From positions 47,676,067-47,740,066 of the forward strand of contig CM060983.1 of the NCBI GenBank assembly GCA_030765065.1: a DNA stretch of 64,000 nt, written 5' to 3'. The stretch's first letter is position 1, and each line of letters opens with the position of its first letter. Shown here piece by piece: positions 1 to 11,699 of this stretch. The position numbers and the translations under genes are program-made. The stretch comes from Deroplatys truncata. Taxonomy: Eukaryota > Arthropoda > Insecta > Mantodea > Mantidae. The notes under the pieces are model-generated. The model was not told where the DNA came from and made no database searches. It saw only the letters and a list, made by a program, of their open reading frames with translations.

Positions 1-1600
1 CTGGGCGCTCGTTGCCGTCTGTTGCTATCACAGAAAGCTTTTAAAAGCTTTACTTACCAACTTTATGAAAGGAAATGCTGAAACTGGCCACCGTCTTCAT
101 CAACGAAGTAAATGTTCAAAATGACGACCCCCTTCATCAATGCACATTTGTGTACGTTGCCGGAGAGACTTCTTGCATGCTGTAACATGCGCGGTATAAT
201 CTGCTTGCATTCTTCACGTATGAGTGAGTGCCCGTAGATGATTTAGGCTTTGCAGTGGAAAACATGGCGATTATTCTGTTTTGTACACACCTATGTTATC
301 AAAAATGTTATTTGTATCATAATATCAAATTATAAGCCCAAAGAGATAAAATAAAAGGTAATAAAAAGTTTGAACTTAACCCGAAGGATTTGAACCCGAA
401 CTGAAGTGGGACAGTGTTAAAGCAACCATGCTACCTTGCGAGCTTAGGTTCCTATACGAATTAGTAATCGCAGAGCTAGACCCATCACGAAACTTTACAC
501 GCTTTTTGCAGCTTCATACAGTGTTTTGAGTTCGGTTTGCTAGTTTTAACTCAAATAAAGAAACTGCATCGGTCATTAAAATTACTGTATGAAAACTGAA
601 ATATGCTATAGTTTGTGACATAAGAGAAACTATCTACCTAATACTTAGCATTTTTGACAAGGCTGTACATTGACTAAGGCTTAAATCCAATTGGTCGCAC
701 TGCGTGGATCGGTCATTTTGTTTTCAAATGGTTTTGTCAGCCGATGCATGTGATAGGTTGTTCTTTCAGGGGCGTTTTCAAAGAGGTGCATGAATGTATG
801 CTAAAGAATAATAGTTTGTAAAATTGGCTAAAAGTTCTACCGCAGCTCTCAGTGTCAGGGTGGAGTGTTTTTTTGCATTGACATACATAGCGATTGCATT
901 CTGTCCCGTAAAACACTTATGCACTGAGTTATGTATCCCTCTATAAAGTGTTATGCATCAGTCATTAGAAGGCATTCAAGAAAGGCGTAAGTTACATATG
1001 TCGCTTAGCACGTTGCATAAATTCAAAAATAAATAGGCGCAGACTTACCTGTAGTATTAATTTTCAAGGCTATCTGACTCTTAACTAAAATTTTGTGAAT
1101 AGCCAAAATGTATACTCACGAGCCGCTGATGAAGACGCAACTAGAATGGGATAAATGCATACGTTTCAACAGATTCATTACGTCATTGTTGTTATGCTAC
1201 CCGAGCTAGAAAGATGCAATTATCAGGCATGATTTTGGCCATATACTAGGATTGCTTAAAGGAACAACGACAGACTGATTTTAAATGCAGACATGTATCG
1301 CTTCATTGCCCGTTACTAAATGAAACTTCCGTGGAGGTGAGAGGGTTGTGCAGACAGACTTTAGCAAGATAGGCAGAAGGTGCGCTCAAGAGCCTGCTCA
1401 ACAATACAACAATGGAGGCGTGGGATAGGATCGCATCCCGAGTGAGTGCAGGTCAAGGGCGACGGGACAAGCGAAGAGCTCCACCAATCGATACCCATAC
1501 CCTCAGAGTGCAGCGCTATGCGACATGGATTAAACTCTTTGTTGCCCGACCAACACCGCCCATTGCAGCCACATCACTTTCTTTTGAGCATTTCAGTACG
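1..1600. other. No gene recognised
   Basis: AT-rich sequence without a convincing coding region. The only structured piece is the tRNA-like relic annotated separately near 376-462. A 68-codon open frame near 1412-1618 has no recognisable domain and runs into a repeat boundary, so it is not called. Confidence 0.6.
376..462 (-). other. tRNA-like relic or SINE head
   Basis: On the minus strand a B-box-like GGGTTCAAATCC (about 386-397) is preceded by an A-box-like GGTAGCATGGTTGC (about 421-434). The separation is near the usual polymerase III arrangement. No complete cloverleaf could be drawn by eye, so a tRNA pseudogene or SINE head is more likely than a functional tRNA. Confidence 0.35.
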
Positions 1601-1969
1601 TTTTTACTTTCTGTATAGTAAGTAGGGGCAGTATTGCATTACACCCAGTATCGAGATTTCACCAGAAATACACATTTTGAGAAAGTCTAAATCCAAAACT
1701 AGCTACTTGGTATTCAAGTTCTCCCAAGGATGTAAATTTTCAAGAAAACTCTCTACCCCAAAAAATGACTAACGATTTTGATGAAAATACCATATATTTA
1801 AAATATTTCTATGAAAATAAAATATATATCTTGCATTTTCTGTGAATAGCCTGTAAGGTCCTCTGTATTATGAACTTTTGTATAATTGGTAAACTGTAAG
1901 AGATAGACAAATCTCAAAATCTCAAAAATATAGATCTCGTTAAAGCACACAATTTATGTCAAACATATT
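1600..1969 (+). repeat. HINE-A fragment, 5' part, divergent
   Basis: Starts at a degraded terminal motif (TACTTTCTGTATAGTAAG) and continues through the 5' block that contains the ATTTCACC sequence. It then skips the TG microsatellite, rejoins the middle block at TACTTGGTATTCAAG, and is cut off where the next copy begins near 1970. Divergence from the young copies suggests an old insertion. Confidence 0.7.
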
Positions 1970-2827
1970 TTTACTTTGTCTACTACATATAGCAAGTAGG
2001 GGAAGTATTGCATTCGATGTAGAAATTTCACCGGATATACACGTTTTAAGGCCCCTTCAATCCAAGAAAAAGCATTTTTAGAAAAATGTCCTCCTGTGTG
2101 TCTGTGAACAGCATAACTCAGAAATGAAAAGTCGGGTCAACACCAAACTTGGTATTTAAGTCCAGTACCTTCAAAAGATGCAACACAAAGATTTTAAAGA
2201 AAATCCCCATACTCCAGACTACCCTTTACATGGAAGAATTTTCAAAAACTTTGATTATCTTAAAAATAATTCTAACGATTTTGATTAAAATAACATATAT
2301 TAAATATACATACATGGCAAATAAAATGTATATCTTGAATATTCTGGGAATAGCCTTTGAAGTCCACTTCGTTTGGAAGAAATTTTGTATGATCTTGTAT
2401 AACTGGTAAACGTTAAGCGACAGACGAAAACGTACTACAGAAAAAATGTAGATAATTTTAAAATATACAATTTATTTCAACTAAGTTTTTTGTGGCATAA
2501 GCCATTTCTGAGATATCCGTTATTAAAGGTTCGAATTTTTCATTACTTAGTCATTCTCTTCAAGTCCTTTCAACATTCAGTTGTTTCTCGCGCCGTCATG
2601 GAAACAGTATGGAATTTTAAGGCCAGCACATAGCGTCCAGTTCTTAAACATTTGACTATCGCTGTTCCCGTTGTGTTCTATAATGAAATGTGTAACGTAG
2701 CTATTTTTGAAACGTTTACTTGGATTAACATGTAGTAGGTAGAAAAATAAGCTTGTGTAAGAGTAAATTGTATACCCAGTAATAAACGATGTTGGGTAGA
2801 GAAAGTCATGTGAATGTGTCACAGGAT
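1970..2827 (+). repeat. HINE-A copy, old subfamily, near full length
   Basis: Begins TACTTTGTCTACTACATATAG and ends GGGTAGAGAAAGTCATGTG followed by a weak stem-loop and T-run, so both subterminal motifs are present. The 3' third belongs to the old module (CAGCACATAGCGTCCAG). It is joined head-to-tail to the preceding fragment. Confidence 0.8.
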
Positions 2828-3357
2828 TTTTATAGTGCTAACCATTTCCGAGATATTATTTTTTATTGATTTGAATTTTTTCAAGTGATAAGCTGCTATT
2901 AGTTTTTTCTCGTGGTCGTGCAAGGAAATGGAATTTCAAAGCCATCACATACCGAATCACTTTTTAAAAATCTGACAATCGCTTTAGCCTACTGTATCCT
3001 TATAGCTTCAACGAATGTGTAAATGTGAAATGAAAGTTTATCTTTGGATTCAGAGAACCTCAAAACGTGTATTTCCGGTGAAATCTCGACATCGAATTCT
3101 TGGGTGAAATACAATACTTCTACTTATAGTAGGTTAGTAGATAAACTGGATATGTATGCTTGACTGTTTGTCCGTACACCATAACTAAAAAATTCGAACA
3201 AATACCAAATTTGCTATATAAGCTCAGCATCTTCCAAATATTACGACACGTAGATCTTCAAGAAAATCCTTTCCCCCAAAACTACCCCTTACATGGAAAA
3301 TGTTTAATAATTTGATTAAAACAGGTGTTTTAAGATATTTACATGACTAATAAAAAA
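2828..3357. repeat. Mosaic of HINE-A fragments
   Basis: Three pieces lie back to back: a plus-strand 3' piece (about 2828-3044), a minus-strand 5' piece carrying CTCAAAACGTGTATTTCCGG (about 3046-3135), and a plus-strand middle piece (about 3160-3357). They probably represent repeated insertion of the same family into older copies, with the younger copy at 3359 as the latest. Confidence 0.6.
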
Positions 3358-3358
3358 A

Positions 3359-4063
3359 ATCTGATGTGCTACACTCACATGACTTTCTCTACTCTTGTAC
3401 GAACTATTTTTACAAACGTTTATTCTCCATATGCTTCATGTTAATCGAGATATCGAGATGTTAATCTTATTGCTAATTTTCTTGTAGATGCAAGGGGAAC
3501 ATGGTAGGTTATAAGCGATAGTCAAATATTTTAAGCGCTGGTTGCTATGTGGCGCATTCTATTCTGTTTGCATATCCAGGACATAAAAAATTGAATAACG
3601 AATTTGAGAAAAACTATAAGTATTGAAAAATTTAAGGAAATAACAAGCAATATCTCGAAAATGGTTCACTCAACTAAAAAAATGCATATGACATAAATTG
3701 TGTATTTTAACGCGATCTACATATTTTATGTAGTAAAATTTTGCCTATCTCTTATGGTTTACCAGTTATGCAAAAGTCGTTCACAATGAAGAATACTTTT
3801 GGAGACATTCCCAGAAAATTCGAGATATACATTTCATTTCTCATGACATTATCTTAAACATATGATATTTTCAACAAAATCGTTAGAGCCATTTTTGAGA
3901 AAATTAAAATTTTCGAAAAATCTTCCATGTAAAGGGTAGTCTGGGGTGGGGGGATTTTCTTGAAAACCTTCGTGTCGCATCTCTGGAAGATACTGAACCT
4001 AAATACCAAGTTTGGTGCTTATCCAACTGTTCGTTTTTGAGTTATGCTGTTCACAGACACACA

Positions 4064-4100
<37 letters not shown>

Positions 4101-4236
4101 ACACGGACATGTTTCCAAAAATGCTTTTTTTGGATTCAGGGGTTCTCAAAACATGTATTTCCGGTGAAATCTCGGTATCGAATTTTTGGGTGGAATGCAA
4201 TACTTCCCCTACTTACTATACGTAGTAGAGAAAGTA

Positions 4237-4238
<2 letters not shown>
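3359..4238 (-). repeat. HINE-A copy, full length
   Basis: Reading on the plus strand it starts TCTGATGTGCTACACTCAC, then CATGACTTTCTCTAC, and ends CTATACGTAGTAGAGAAAGT. It therefore has the stem-loop end, both subterminal inverted motifs and an AC/TG microsatellite (about 4059-4104). The middle module is the CACATAGCAACCAG type in altered form. A (TA)n run follows directly. Short open frames across it are translated microsatellite, not genes. Confidence 0.88.
4059..4104. repeat. (AC)n microsatellite inside HINE-A
   Basis: Run of CA dinucleotides interrupted by GA steps, located at the fixed microsatellite position of the HINE-A family, about 130 bp from the non-hairpin end. Confidence 0.9.

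Positions 4239-4239
<1 letters not shown>

Positions 4240-4279
<40 letters not shown>
4240..4279. repeat. (TA)n microsatellite
   Basis: About 20 uninterrupted TA units immediately outside the HINE-A end. The element may have inserted beside it, or the run may have expanded from the insertion junction. Confidence 0.95.
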
Positions 4280-4283
<4 letters not shown>

Positions 4284-4289
4284 TTCTGC

Positions 4290-5210
4290 TAGTAGCATAT
4301 GAAGTTCTCTTAATTCCAAAAGGATTTTGTAACTGGTCAACCTAAGAGATAGATAAAAACTTACTACACAAAAAATGTATATTTTTTTAAAATAAAATTG
4401 TTTTCAAACAAATTTGTTATGGCACCAGATATTGGTCAATTCTTTGTTATTGATTTAAAAGTTTAAGCACTTTGTCACTTTAGAAGTGCTTTCAATTCTT
4501 TCTTGCGATGTCATTAAAAGAATTCCGTAAGGGAGGGGTTTCGACCCCTTCAGCTGCCGTGGTGCGGGCGCTGCGAACTCCTAGCACTCGTGGTACTTCT
4601 GACGTTACTAGAAGTACCCTGCCGAACATTCGAGCCCCTCCCCATAGGGAGTTGTTCGGATTGGGTTGGACTCGGAGGGTCAGTGGTTCCCGATACCCAT
4701 GGGAGATTGGGTGCGTCTGGCTGGTTTTCCGCCCAGGCGGGGTTATGAGACGCCTCGATGTTCTCCGGCACCAACCATGAGTGAGAGCTGGTAGACTGCA
4801 TGCTAGATTGCTGTCGGCCCCACCGTGGTTTACGGTAGTCACCCCTTTCTTAAGAGTAACGCGCTTAAGTGGCGTATCCACTTCCATTTCCCGCGTAAGC
4901 GGGGGAGGGCCTTTTTAGGAAACAAGGTATTGGCCTCAAGGGAAACCCCCCACGGTTGGAGAGCCGCTCGGATGGCGCTGACCCTGGGTTGTTAGGAGGG
5001 GGCTCGGGCTTCGGCTCTTGCCTGGGTAGACCTTCGCAGCAAATGTCATTAAAAGAATGTGTAATTTCACGGTCATCATATAGCGAGCCGCTTTTTAAAC
5101 ATGGTAACCGCTTTAATCACTTTATGCCCTCAACGACATTTGTAAGGAAGTCGGTTCTGCAAAAGTTTATCTGGGTGAAGTACAGTAGACTGGCGATTTA
5201 CCGAGGTTCC
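4290..5210 (+). repeat. HINE-A 3' part, old subfamily, split by a retroposon
   Basis: Sequence from about 4290 to 4523 and from 5059 to about 5210 follows the old HINE-A 3' module (AAGAGATAGATAAAA, then the block with TTTCTTGCGATG, then CATATAGCGAGCC). The two parts are separated by the 519-bp GC-rich insertion with its target duplication. The terminal motif is lost. Confidence 0.6.
4508..5058 (-). mobile_element. GC-rich non-LTR retroposon with 16-bp target duplication
   Basis: The 16-mer ATGTCATTAAAAGAAT occurs at 4508-4523 and again at 5043-5058, exactly bracketing 519 bp of GC-rich DNA inside an AT-rich HINE-A relic. A 16-bp duplication is typical of LINE-type target-primed insertion (LINE or SINE). 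A relative of the insert lies near 30.30-30.68 kb. Both share GTTCGGATTGGGTTGG, a GATACCCATGGGA block and AAGTGGCGTATCCACTTCC. On the minus strand both can be read as frames containing EVDTPL, but stops differ and I do not recognise a protein. There is no poly-A tail at either end. Strand is a guess from the shared frame. Confidence 0.65.
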
Positions 5211-5262
5211 GGGTTAACCGAGTTGGAAAATAAACGTGTTGTTAATAATATATATTATATTA

Positions 5263-5270
5263 TTATATAA

Positions 5271-5324
<54 letters not shown>
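5263..5324. repeat. (ATT)n microsatellite
   Basis: Near-perfect ATT repeat of about twenty units in AT-rich DNA between a HINE-A relic and a mariner element. Confidence 0.95.
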
Positions 5325-5608
5325 CACGGTGCTGCCTCCAAAACAGTCAAGAGTTAGTCCAAAAACCTATGAAAAGCTTTCTCAAAACGCAATCTTTTAT
5401 TTTATGTTGAATTTGTTTATCTTTTATATAAACTGTGTATAGTATTCAATATGAACTTTAAGGATTTATATTGAAGTAAACAGTTAATGTTGAGTTTAAA
5501 GCAACGTTTAGTAATTTACGACCTATTAGCTCAATATCGCCGTATTTTCCCTATCCGAGGTAGTCTCCATACAAACTAGCTCGGATAATTGCGAACTGTA
5601 AGCTTATA

Positions 5609-6869
5609 CAGGGTGGATTGATAGGTCAGTGACTTTTTAAAGAAAATAACCATTTTATTTCAATTTTATTTCTCAACACGTTGTCCAACGTTTCTCCAAT
5701 TTTTTTAACCCTTCCAAAAATATTATTTTTCCAAGGCTGCAAAATATGAGGTTGTTTCTGTCATGATGTGTTCACTGGACGTGAATTTCTTCCCAGCGAG
5801 CCAATTTTTCAGGTTTTCGAAGAGTAAGAAGTCGCTCGGAACCAAATCTGAAGAATATGGTGGGTAAGGTAGCAGTTCTTAGCCCAATTCTACAAATTTT
5901 GCGATGGCAATGGCTGAATTGTGTGCGTGTGCACTATCCTGGTGAAAAAGAACCTTTTTCTTCGCCAAATGGGGGTCGTTTCTTTAGCAATTCCTTGTGA
6001 AACTGATCCAACATTGCGGCATAATATGAACTTGTGATCGTTTTATCCTTTTCCAGTAGTGGATGTCTATCACCCCTTGTGAGTCCCAAAAGTCAGCTGC
6101 CTGATTTTTCCTGCCGACGGAATGGTTTTCGCTTTCTTTGGAGTAGGTTCGTCGAAGGAAATCCACTGCTCTGATTGTTGTTTGGTTTCAGGTTGATAGT
6201 AATGGATCCAAGTTTCATCAACCGTGATATAACGCCGCAAAAACCATTTGGGTTGCGCTGGAACATGTTCAAACATCCCTGTGAAATGATCACACGATTC
6301 CGCTTGTTCTCAACTGTAGGCAGTCGCGGCACTCATCTTGCTGACAGCTTTCTCTTACCCAAAAATTCGTGCAGAATGTTATACACCCGTTCACTCGAGA
6401 TATTTACGGTTTTGGCTATCTCACAGATATTCACTCGGCGGTCTTCCAACACAATATCGTGAACTTTGTTCACCATTTCTTCTGTTATGACCTCACCCGG
6501 CCGTCCTGTGAGCACGGCATCTCTTGTGCTCAAACGGCCACATCGAAATTCTGTGAACCACTTGTGAACCATGCCATGTGATGGAGCACAGTCCCCATAA
6601 CACCTGTTCAGCTTTTCTTCCGTTTCCTTCACCGTCTTACCACGCAAAAAGTAGTGCTTTATCAGAACACGAAATTCACTTTTCTCCTTTTTTTACGAAG
6701 CAACACACATCTGCTTATTTTAGGCGCTCTCAGCAATGTTCTAAGAAACAAATGGTAATTAATTTCTGCGATTATACCCAGAATATATATAAGACTTGGG
6801 TGCAAACAAGAAACCTGTGATTAGAACGATATCTCTCGTCAAAGTTATGCACTTATCAATCCGCCCTCG
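5609..6869 (-). mobile_element. Mariner element A, complete ends
   Basis: The ends read CAGGGTGGATTGATA on the plus strand at 5609 and CGAGGGCGGATTGATA on the minus strand from 6869, giving imperfect terminal inverted repeats. A TA dinucleotide lies directly outside each (5607-5608, 6870-6871), the standard Tc1/mariner target duplication. The 1,261-bp length is normal for mariner. The interior carries a decayed transposase on the minus strand. Confidence 0.9.
5740..6700 (-). pseudogene. Mariner transposase, broken
   Basis: Transposases of this family cut and paste the element through an N-terminal helix-turn-helix pair and a DD34D catalytic domain. Here the N-terminal part (about 6647 down to 6333) is open and contains the second helix-turn-helix (IAKTVNISSERVYNILHEFL). 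After a frameshift the catalytic region follows: first Asp in TVDETWIHYYQPE (about 6220), second in FHQDSAHAH (about 5930), third in SSDLVPSDF (about 5850), with 34 residues between the last two by my count. Several frameshifts and at least two in-frame stops make it inactive, although all three catalytic Asp survive. The FHQDSAHAH segment shows a changed DNA(P/S)AH motif. Confidence 0.88.
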
Positions 6870-6874
6870 TATAT

Positions 6875-7910
6875 GCTTTTGTAAGAATAGTTGGTATAAA
6901 AATTGTAATGAATACCACTTTACAGATTTTTTTAAAATTAACAGACCTGTAATTAAAAAGGCGGCTAATTTGGGTAAAATTTGTAGAAACTATCAATTCG
7001 AGTAACCTTAAAGAGCATACTTATACATATTTCTTTGTCTTTTAAAAAATATTAATTCGTGCATTAAAGGGATATGTGTCGATTTTACGAAGCGCTGGCA
7101 ACGGGGTTGGCGGTCGCATATGGGAACATCGCTACTGACAAAACTCGGTGGTACCTCTGTCATATTGATCGTTCTCCGCAGTTGCGAATTCCTCGGTTCG
7201 CGTACAAAATTAGAACCAGGTCAGTTCACCTCGGTACGCTCGCAGTAATCACGGCTTGCCGCGCGCCGAGCACTACAATGTTTTCAAATTTGCACACTAA
7301 CGCGTACGTTATGAGGTGGGGGATTCCCTATCTTGCAAGCTCTACGACTGTCTATTGTCATTCCCTTCCTCTCTGTCGAGTTTACAACCCAATGAACGCG
7401 CAGTTCGCTTCTTTAGGGAATTTACCATTTTCCTCCGGCCCAGAATTATAGACGGTCTAGGACAGTAATGCCATTTTGTGACACTCGGTATCATTCTACT
7501 CCGCTCTCCCTCCAACTTCCTGTACTGGAAGTGGTCGGAATTTACGGCGACACGGTGTTAATAGAATAGAAGCCCCTTGGACGGTAGGCAAACCGAAGAA
7601 CAAAAGAAAGGAGGGTTAAACCTCGTGAAGACAAACCTGGTCTAGAAGTTCATTTATTGTAAATTAACAGAGCTCGCAGCTTCGCTCGCGTTATTACATT
7701 AACTACATAGATTCTTTACTCCCTCCCTCTGCCATTCTCTCGAAGTTTCTCCCTCCCTCCTCCGCCTCCTCTCTCTTTCTCTATCATAAATACTCCTTCG
7801 TCGTATTCTCTCATCTCTCCACTTGCATCTCTGTGCAATAAACATTCCATGTACTGTTTGAAAACCGCTAATAAAATAAATGTTTTTTCTGTGTTGGAGT
7901 TCCCTATAAT
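6875..7910. other. No gene recognised
   Basis: Moderately GC-rich from about 7080 to 7620, with an open frame of 125 codons (7074-7451) that lacks any domain I know. A CT-rich stretch lies at about 7720-7800. It may be part of an unrecognised repeat. Confidence 0.5.
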
Positions 7911-7911
7911 A

Positions 7912-9101
7912 CGAGGCCTGTCCCAGAAGTACCCGACCTGACGTGTATATGTAGCGGTTGTTGATTCAAACAAATGACAATGGTAGAAATTAACACTCTT
8001 ATAAAGCTTAAGTTTGAAGTTTGAGGATGCTATGTTGTTTAGTACATCAATAGTGAACGCTCTCAGCAAATTTGCAAACATGGATAAAACTGGTCATCGT
8101 TATGTGATTCAATACTTTCATTTGAAAGGTCTTAGTCCAAATAATATTAAAGCTGAGCTAGATTCTACTCTGGGGGAGTCTGCTCCTTCGTTTACAACAG
8201 TGAAATATTGGGTGGCAGAGTTTAACCGAGGCCGTACGAGCTGCCAAGACGAACATCGCAGTGGTCGACCAAATGAGGTGACCACGCCAGAAATTGTGAA
8301 GAAAATTCACAAAATGGAATTGGATGACCGTCGAGTAAAAGTGCACGAGTTAGCAGACATCATAGGCATTTCAAAAAGTGCAGTACATCGCACATTAACT
8401 GAAAATTTAGACATGAGGAAGCTGTACGCAAGATGGGATGTTTCGCTGGGATAAAGCTGAGTTTTGGCGTCGATTCATAAACATGGATGAAACATGGGTC
8501 CATAACTTCACACCTAAGACAAAGGAACAGTCAAAAAAGTGGATTGAAAGGGGATAATCGGCTCCAAAGAAGGCGTAGACAATTCCATCTGCAGGCAAGA
8601 TCATGGCGTGAATTATTTGGGATGCGCGTGGGATAATTTTCATTTATTATCTTCAAAAGGGAAAAGCAATCAATGGCGAGTATTATGCAAACTTATTGCA
8701 GCGTTTGAATGGTGAAATCAAGCAAAAATAGCCGTATTTAGCGATAAAGAAAGTTGTGTTTCATCAAGACAATGCACCAGTTCACACATCCTTGTCGCCA
8801 TGGCCAAAATCAATGAGTTAAAGCTCGAATTGCTTTCTCATGCACCCTATTCGCCAGACTTAGCTCCCTCCTATTTTTTCTGTTTCCAAAGTTGAAGAAA
8901 TGGCTTGGTGGTAAAAGATTTGCCAACAATGAAGAAGTGGAGTTTGTAGTTGATGACTATTTTGCAGAACTCGACGGTTCTCAGTATAATCAGGGTATCA
9001 GAGCTATGGAACATCGCTGGGAAAAGTGAAAGGAGACTATGTAGAGAAATAAGGATGTTTTTTCACAAAATTTGTGTTTTCTTTGTTAGGTCGGGTACTT
9101 C
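7912..9101 (+). mobile_element. Mariner element B, right end shortened
   Basis: The left end reads CGAGGCCTGTCCCAGAAGTACCCGACCT after TA at 7910-7911. The right end has the matching AGGTCGGGTACTTC at about 9088-9101 but lacks the outermost ~13 bases before GTA. At about 1,190 bp it is a nearly full-length mariner of the type whose ends begin ACGAGGCCTGTCC. Confidence 0.85.
8080..9040 (+). pseudogene. Mariner transposase, catalytic Asp lost
   Basis: An ATG at 8080 opens a frame with both helix-turn-helix segments (LGESAPSFTTVKYWVAEF and ELADIIGISKSAVHRTL), which ends at a stop near 8452. The catalytic domain continues in another frame: INMDETWVHNFTPKTKEQ (first Asp), two internal stops, PSAGKIM, then VFHQDNAPVHTS (second Asp, about 8770). 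The third motif reads YSPDLAPSYFF where the family has YSPDLAPSDYHLF, so the third catalytic Asp codon is missing. The C-terminal KLKKWLGGKRFANNEE is still readable. It is inactive by several independent lesions. Confidence 0.88.
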
Positions 9102-10790
9102 GTACCAACAGCAAAACACTCTTGGTGCACAGTGTCCATCGCCTGTGGTGCTGCATGCAGTAAGAACGGTCGTTAAACGCTATAAGACGATGCTCCCCTC
9201 CTTTCCTCTCTCCCTTCCATCCAATAATCAACGAGTTCGTAATGTTCTGTTAACAACAATACATATGTTGCATTACATCTAAATACTTGCTATAATTATT
9301 GTTTATTTCACTCACGTTAAACCTACAATATCATAATAGTAACCATCTTATAGCGGCATTCATAATGCTAATGAGTATATGTTCCAAAACGGATCTCCTG
9401 TAATTACCCTTCGCATGTGTACAGCAAAAGCTCAGCTCAGTAGCATATTAAATTTGATACTCCGAATGACTTCTGCTGAGTGTTTCCCTCTATTGGATCT
9501 TGGAAGCGGGGACGGCTCCAAGATTAAGTATTATATATATATATATATATATATACCTGTATCTGCCATGTTGCAATCAAGGTATTTTATGCGGTTACAG
9601 ATTACTTTTGGAATTAGTTACAAAAATACATTATGTTATTTTGGAAACTATATAACTGGAGCAATCATTATTTTAATACCCTTAGACTGTACTACCGAGC
9701 TGAAAAGAACGCTGAAATTGTTCGACCCCACCCAAAACAAAACTCTTAATTCTCGAAATCGGCAATTTAAACATTTTAGTCAATGAATGTATAGGTAATG
9801 GGCTTATTTCACTCATGATCCCAAATGGGAGATAATGACCAGTCACGTTTGAAAGAATATTGTTTTTAAACCAACCATGGGCCTGTTTCACTTGAAAGGG
9901 GATATATTATACATATATAGAGGAATTGTACATATGAAAGGGGAACCATACATATAAGAATTGTACAGTAATAATTTAATTCACTAACTTGTTAAAATAT
10001 TCAACATCTAACATTTGTACAGAGCTGATTGTAAGACACGGGCGAGCTAGCAAGAATTCCAAGAAATCATAAAGACCGTACCTGTCACCGAGCGGTACAA
10101 CGCTACATGATGGCGCCTTAGCGCACAGATCTGAAACCACACATTCTCATACATGTCAGGGTAACGCGGCCTGAGTGCCATAGAAAACGTTCATTACATT
10201 TTCAAACGCAGAGGTGAGCGTCACTAGGCTCCCGTATATAAGGGCAGACAACGCCTCAGAGCCCGCTCTTATTCTGAATATATCTCATCGAGAAGTCACG
10301 TCAACACGAGGTGCTACAGATGCACGTGGGTGCACTAGGTTGGGGTGCGTGTGAATATAGCTAGGTTCCGACTAACTTAAAGTGGTGGGATTATTATTAT
10401 TATAATAATGGGAAAAGCTAGCCGCCCATAACTATTCAAAGTGTGAAATAAACTTCATTGATTAAGGGAAACTTGCAGTGTATTTTTAACTTGCCTCACC
10501 CACTAGAACCTGAGATTCAATAATTAAATATAGCTAGGAATGGAATACTCAACAACCGACGAGCACCAATAGCCGAGAAAGAAGAACACTGCAACAGGCT
10601 ACAGCGACCCAAGGATCATCGATTTCCAGCTTCAAAAGCCGCCCAACGATCGTTTCCCGCCATACACTCAAACTGTATCTATAGGTACATAAATCTGTTT
10701 ACTACCTCCTCCTTACGTGATAAACATAGCTCCTCATTTTTACTTTTTCTGTCACGCACTTACAGTAAATAAATATTCATAGTTATAATG
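9102..10790. other. Intergenic, with an LTR-like promoter/poly-A block
   Basis: No coding region. A (TA)n run lies at about 9532-9554. From about 10015 to 10500 is a denser block with TATATAAGG at 10235-10243 and AATAAA at 10447-10452, separated by about 210 bp. That order resembles an LTR (TATA, start site, poly-A signal). I could not find a target duplication or a second copy in the window, so it is unclassified. Confidence 0.4.
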
Positions 10791-10794
10791 CATA

Positions 10795-10854
10795 TTTTGA
10801 GGCTCCCTGAAACCCCCGCAAAAAAAAGAAACGTATCTGTCTCTTCTCTCTCTC

Positions 10855-10902
<48 letters not shown>

Positions 10903-11590
10903 TGTTTGTCTGAACAGTGTAACTCAAAAACGAAAAGTCCTATAAATGCCCAACTTGGTATTTAAGTTCGGTATCTTCCTAACTTGCGGCACAAAGATTT
11001 TGAAGGAAATCTCACCACCCCTAACTGTGCTTTTCACAGATTAAATTTCGATATTCTTCAGTTTTTCAAAATGGTTCTAACGATTTAGATAAAAGATAAT
11101 GTTAAAGTTATTTAAATGACAAATGAAATGTGTATCTTGAATTTTGGCCCCTGAAGTCTTCTTCATTCTGAATGACTTTTGTGTAATTGGCAAACCGTAA
11201 GAGATACTCAAAATCTTACTACATAACAAAATGTAAACATCGTTAAAGCACACAGTTTATGACAATCTTTTTTTTGGAGTTAACCGTTTCGAGATATTCC
11301 TCGTTATATGTTTGAATTTATACTTTTCTCAGCTGGTATGTCGCTATTAGTTTCTTGTTTTTTGCTCGTGATTGTGGAAAGAGCTCGGGATTTCAAATCC
11401 ATCACATAGAGACACACATTTTAAAAATCTGAATATCGCCTCACCTATTCTACTTACAATGAAATGTATAAATATTTATTGAAAGTTTATCTGGATTAAC
11501 AAGGAGTAGATAGAATAATAAACTTTTGTAATGATAGTTTCCAGAAGAGTGAGTAGAGAAAGTCATGTGAATGCGACACATAAGATTTTG
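10795..11590 (+). repeat. HINE-A copy, 5' truncated
   Basis: Begins near the block corresponding to TTTTGAGGCTCCCTGAAACC, followed by a CT/GT microsatellite, the GAACAGTGTAACTCAAAAACG block and the middle region. It ends AGTAGAGAAAGTCATGTG at about 11552-11569 with a weak stem-loop. The start motif is missing. Confidence 0.75.
10841..10905. repeat. (CT)n-(GT)n compound microsatellite
   Basis: CT run changing to GT run at the HINE-A microsatellite site. This copy differs from its relatives, which have only TG/AC. Confidence 0.9.
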
Positions 11591-11699
11591 TAATTTTTAA
11601 ACAGGTCAGAGTGTTATCTTGCATTTCAACCAAACGAACATCATTCCGACATTATATTCACAAACTTAATAAACAATATCCCTGCTAATTCTTCATCTA

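Noticed and set aside
4037..4292. Recurring open frames with AVHRHTHTHT..., MFPKMLFLDSGG and KTCISGEISVSNFW in many places (e.g. 4.0, 16.5, 17.1, 24.7, 29.5, 36.7, 42.8, 43.5, 61.8 kb)
   Set aside because: All are translations of the HINE-A microsatellite and adjoining terminal block. They occur in both overlapping frames, have no start context or domains, and vary with microsatellite length.
7074..7451. 125-codon open frame
   Set aside because: No recognisable domain, no neighbours or splice support, and low-information composition.
10015..10500. Full LTR retrotransposon
   Set aside because: TATA box and poly-A signal are in LTR-like order, but no TG...CA ends with target duplication, no second LTR and no gag-pol were found, so it is only described.
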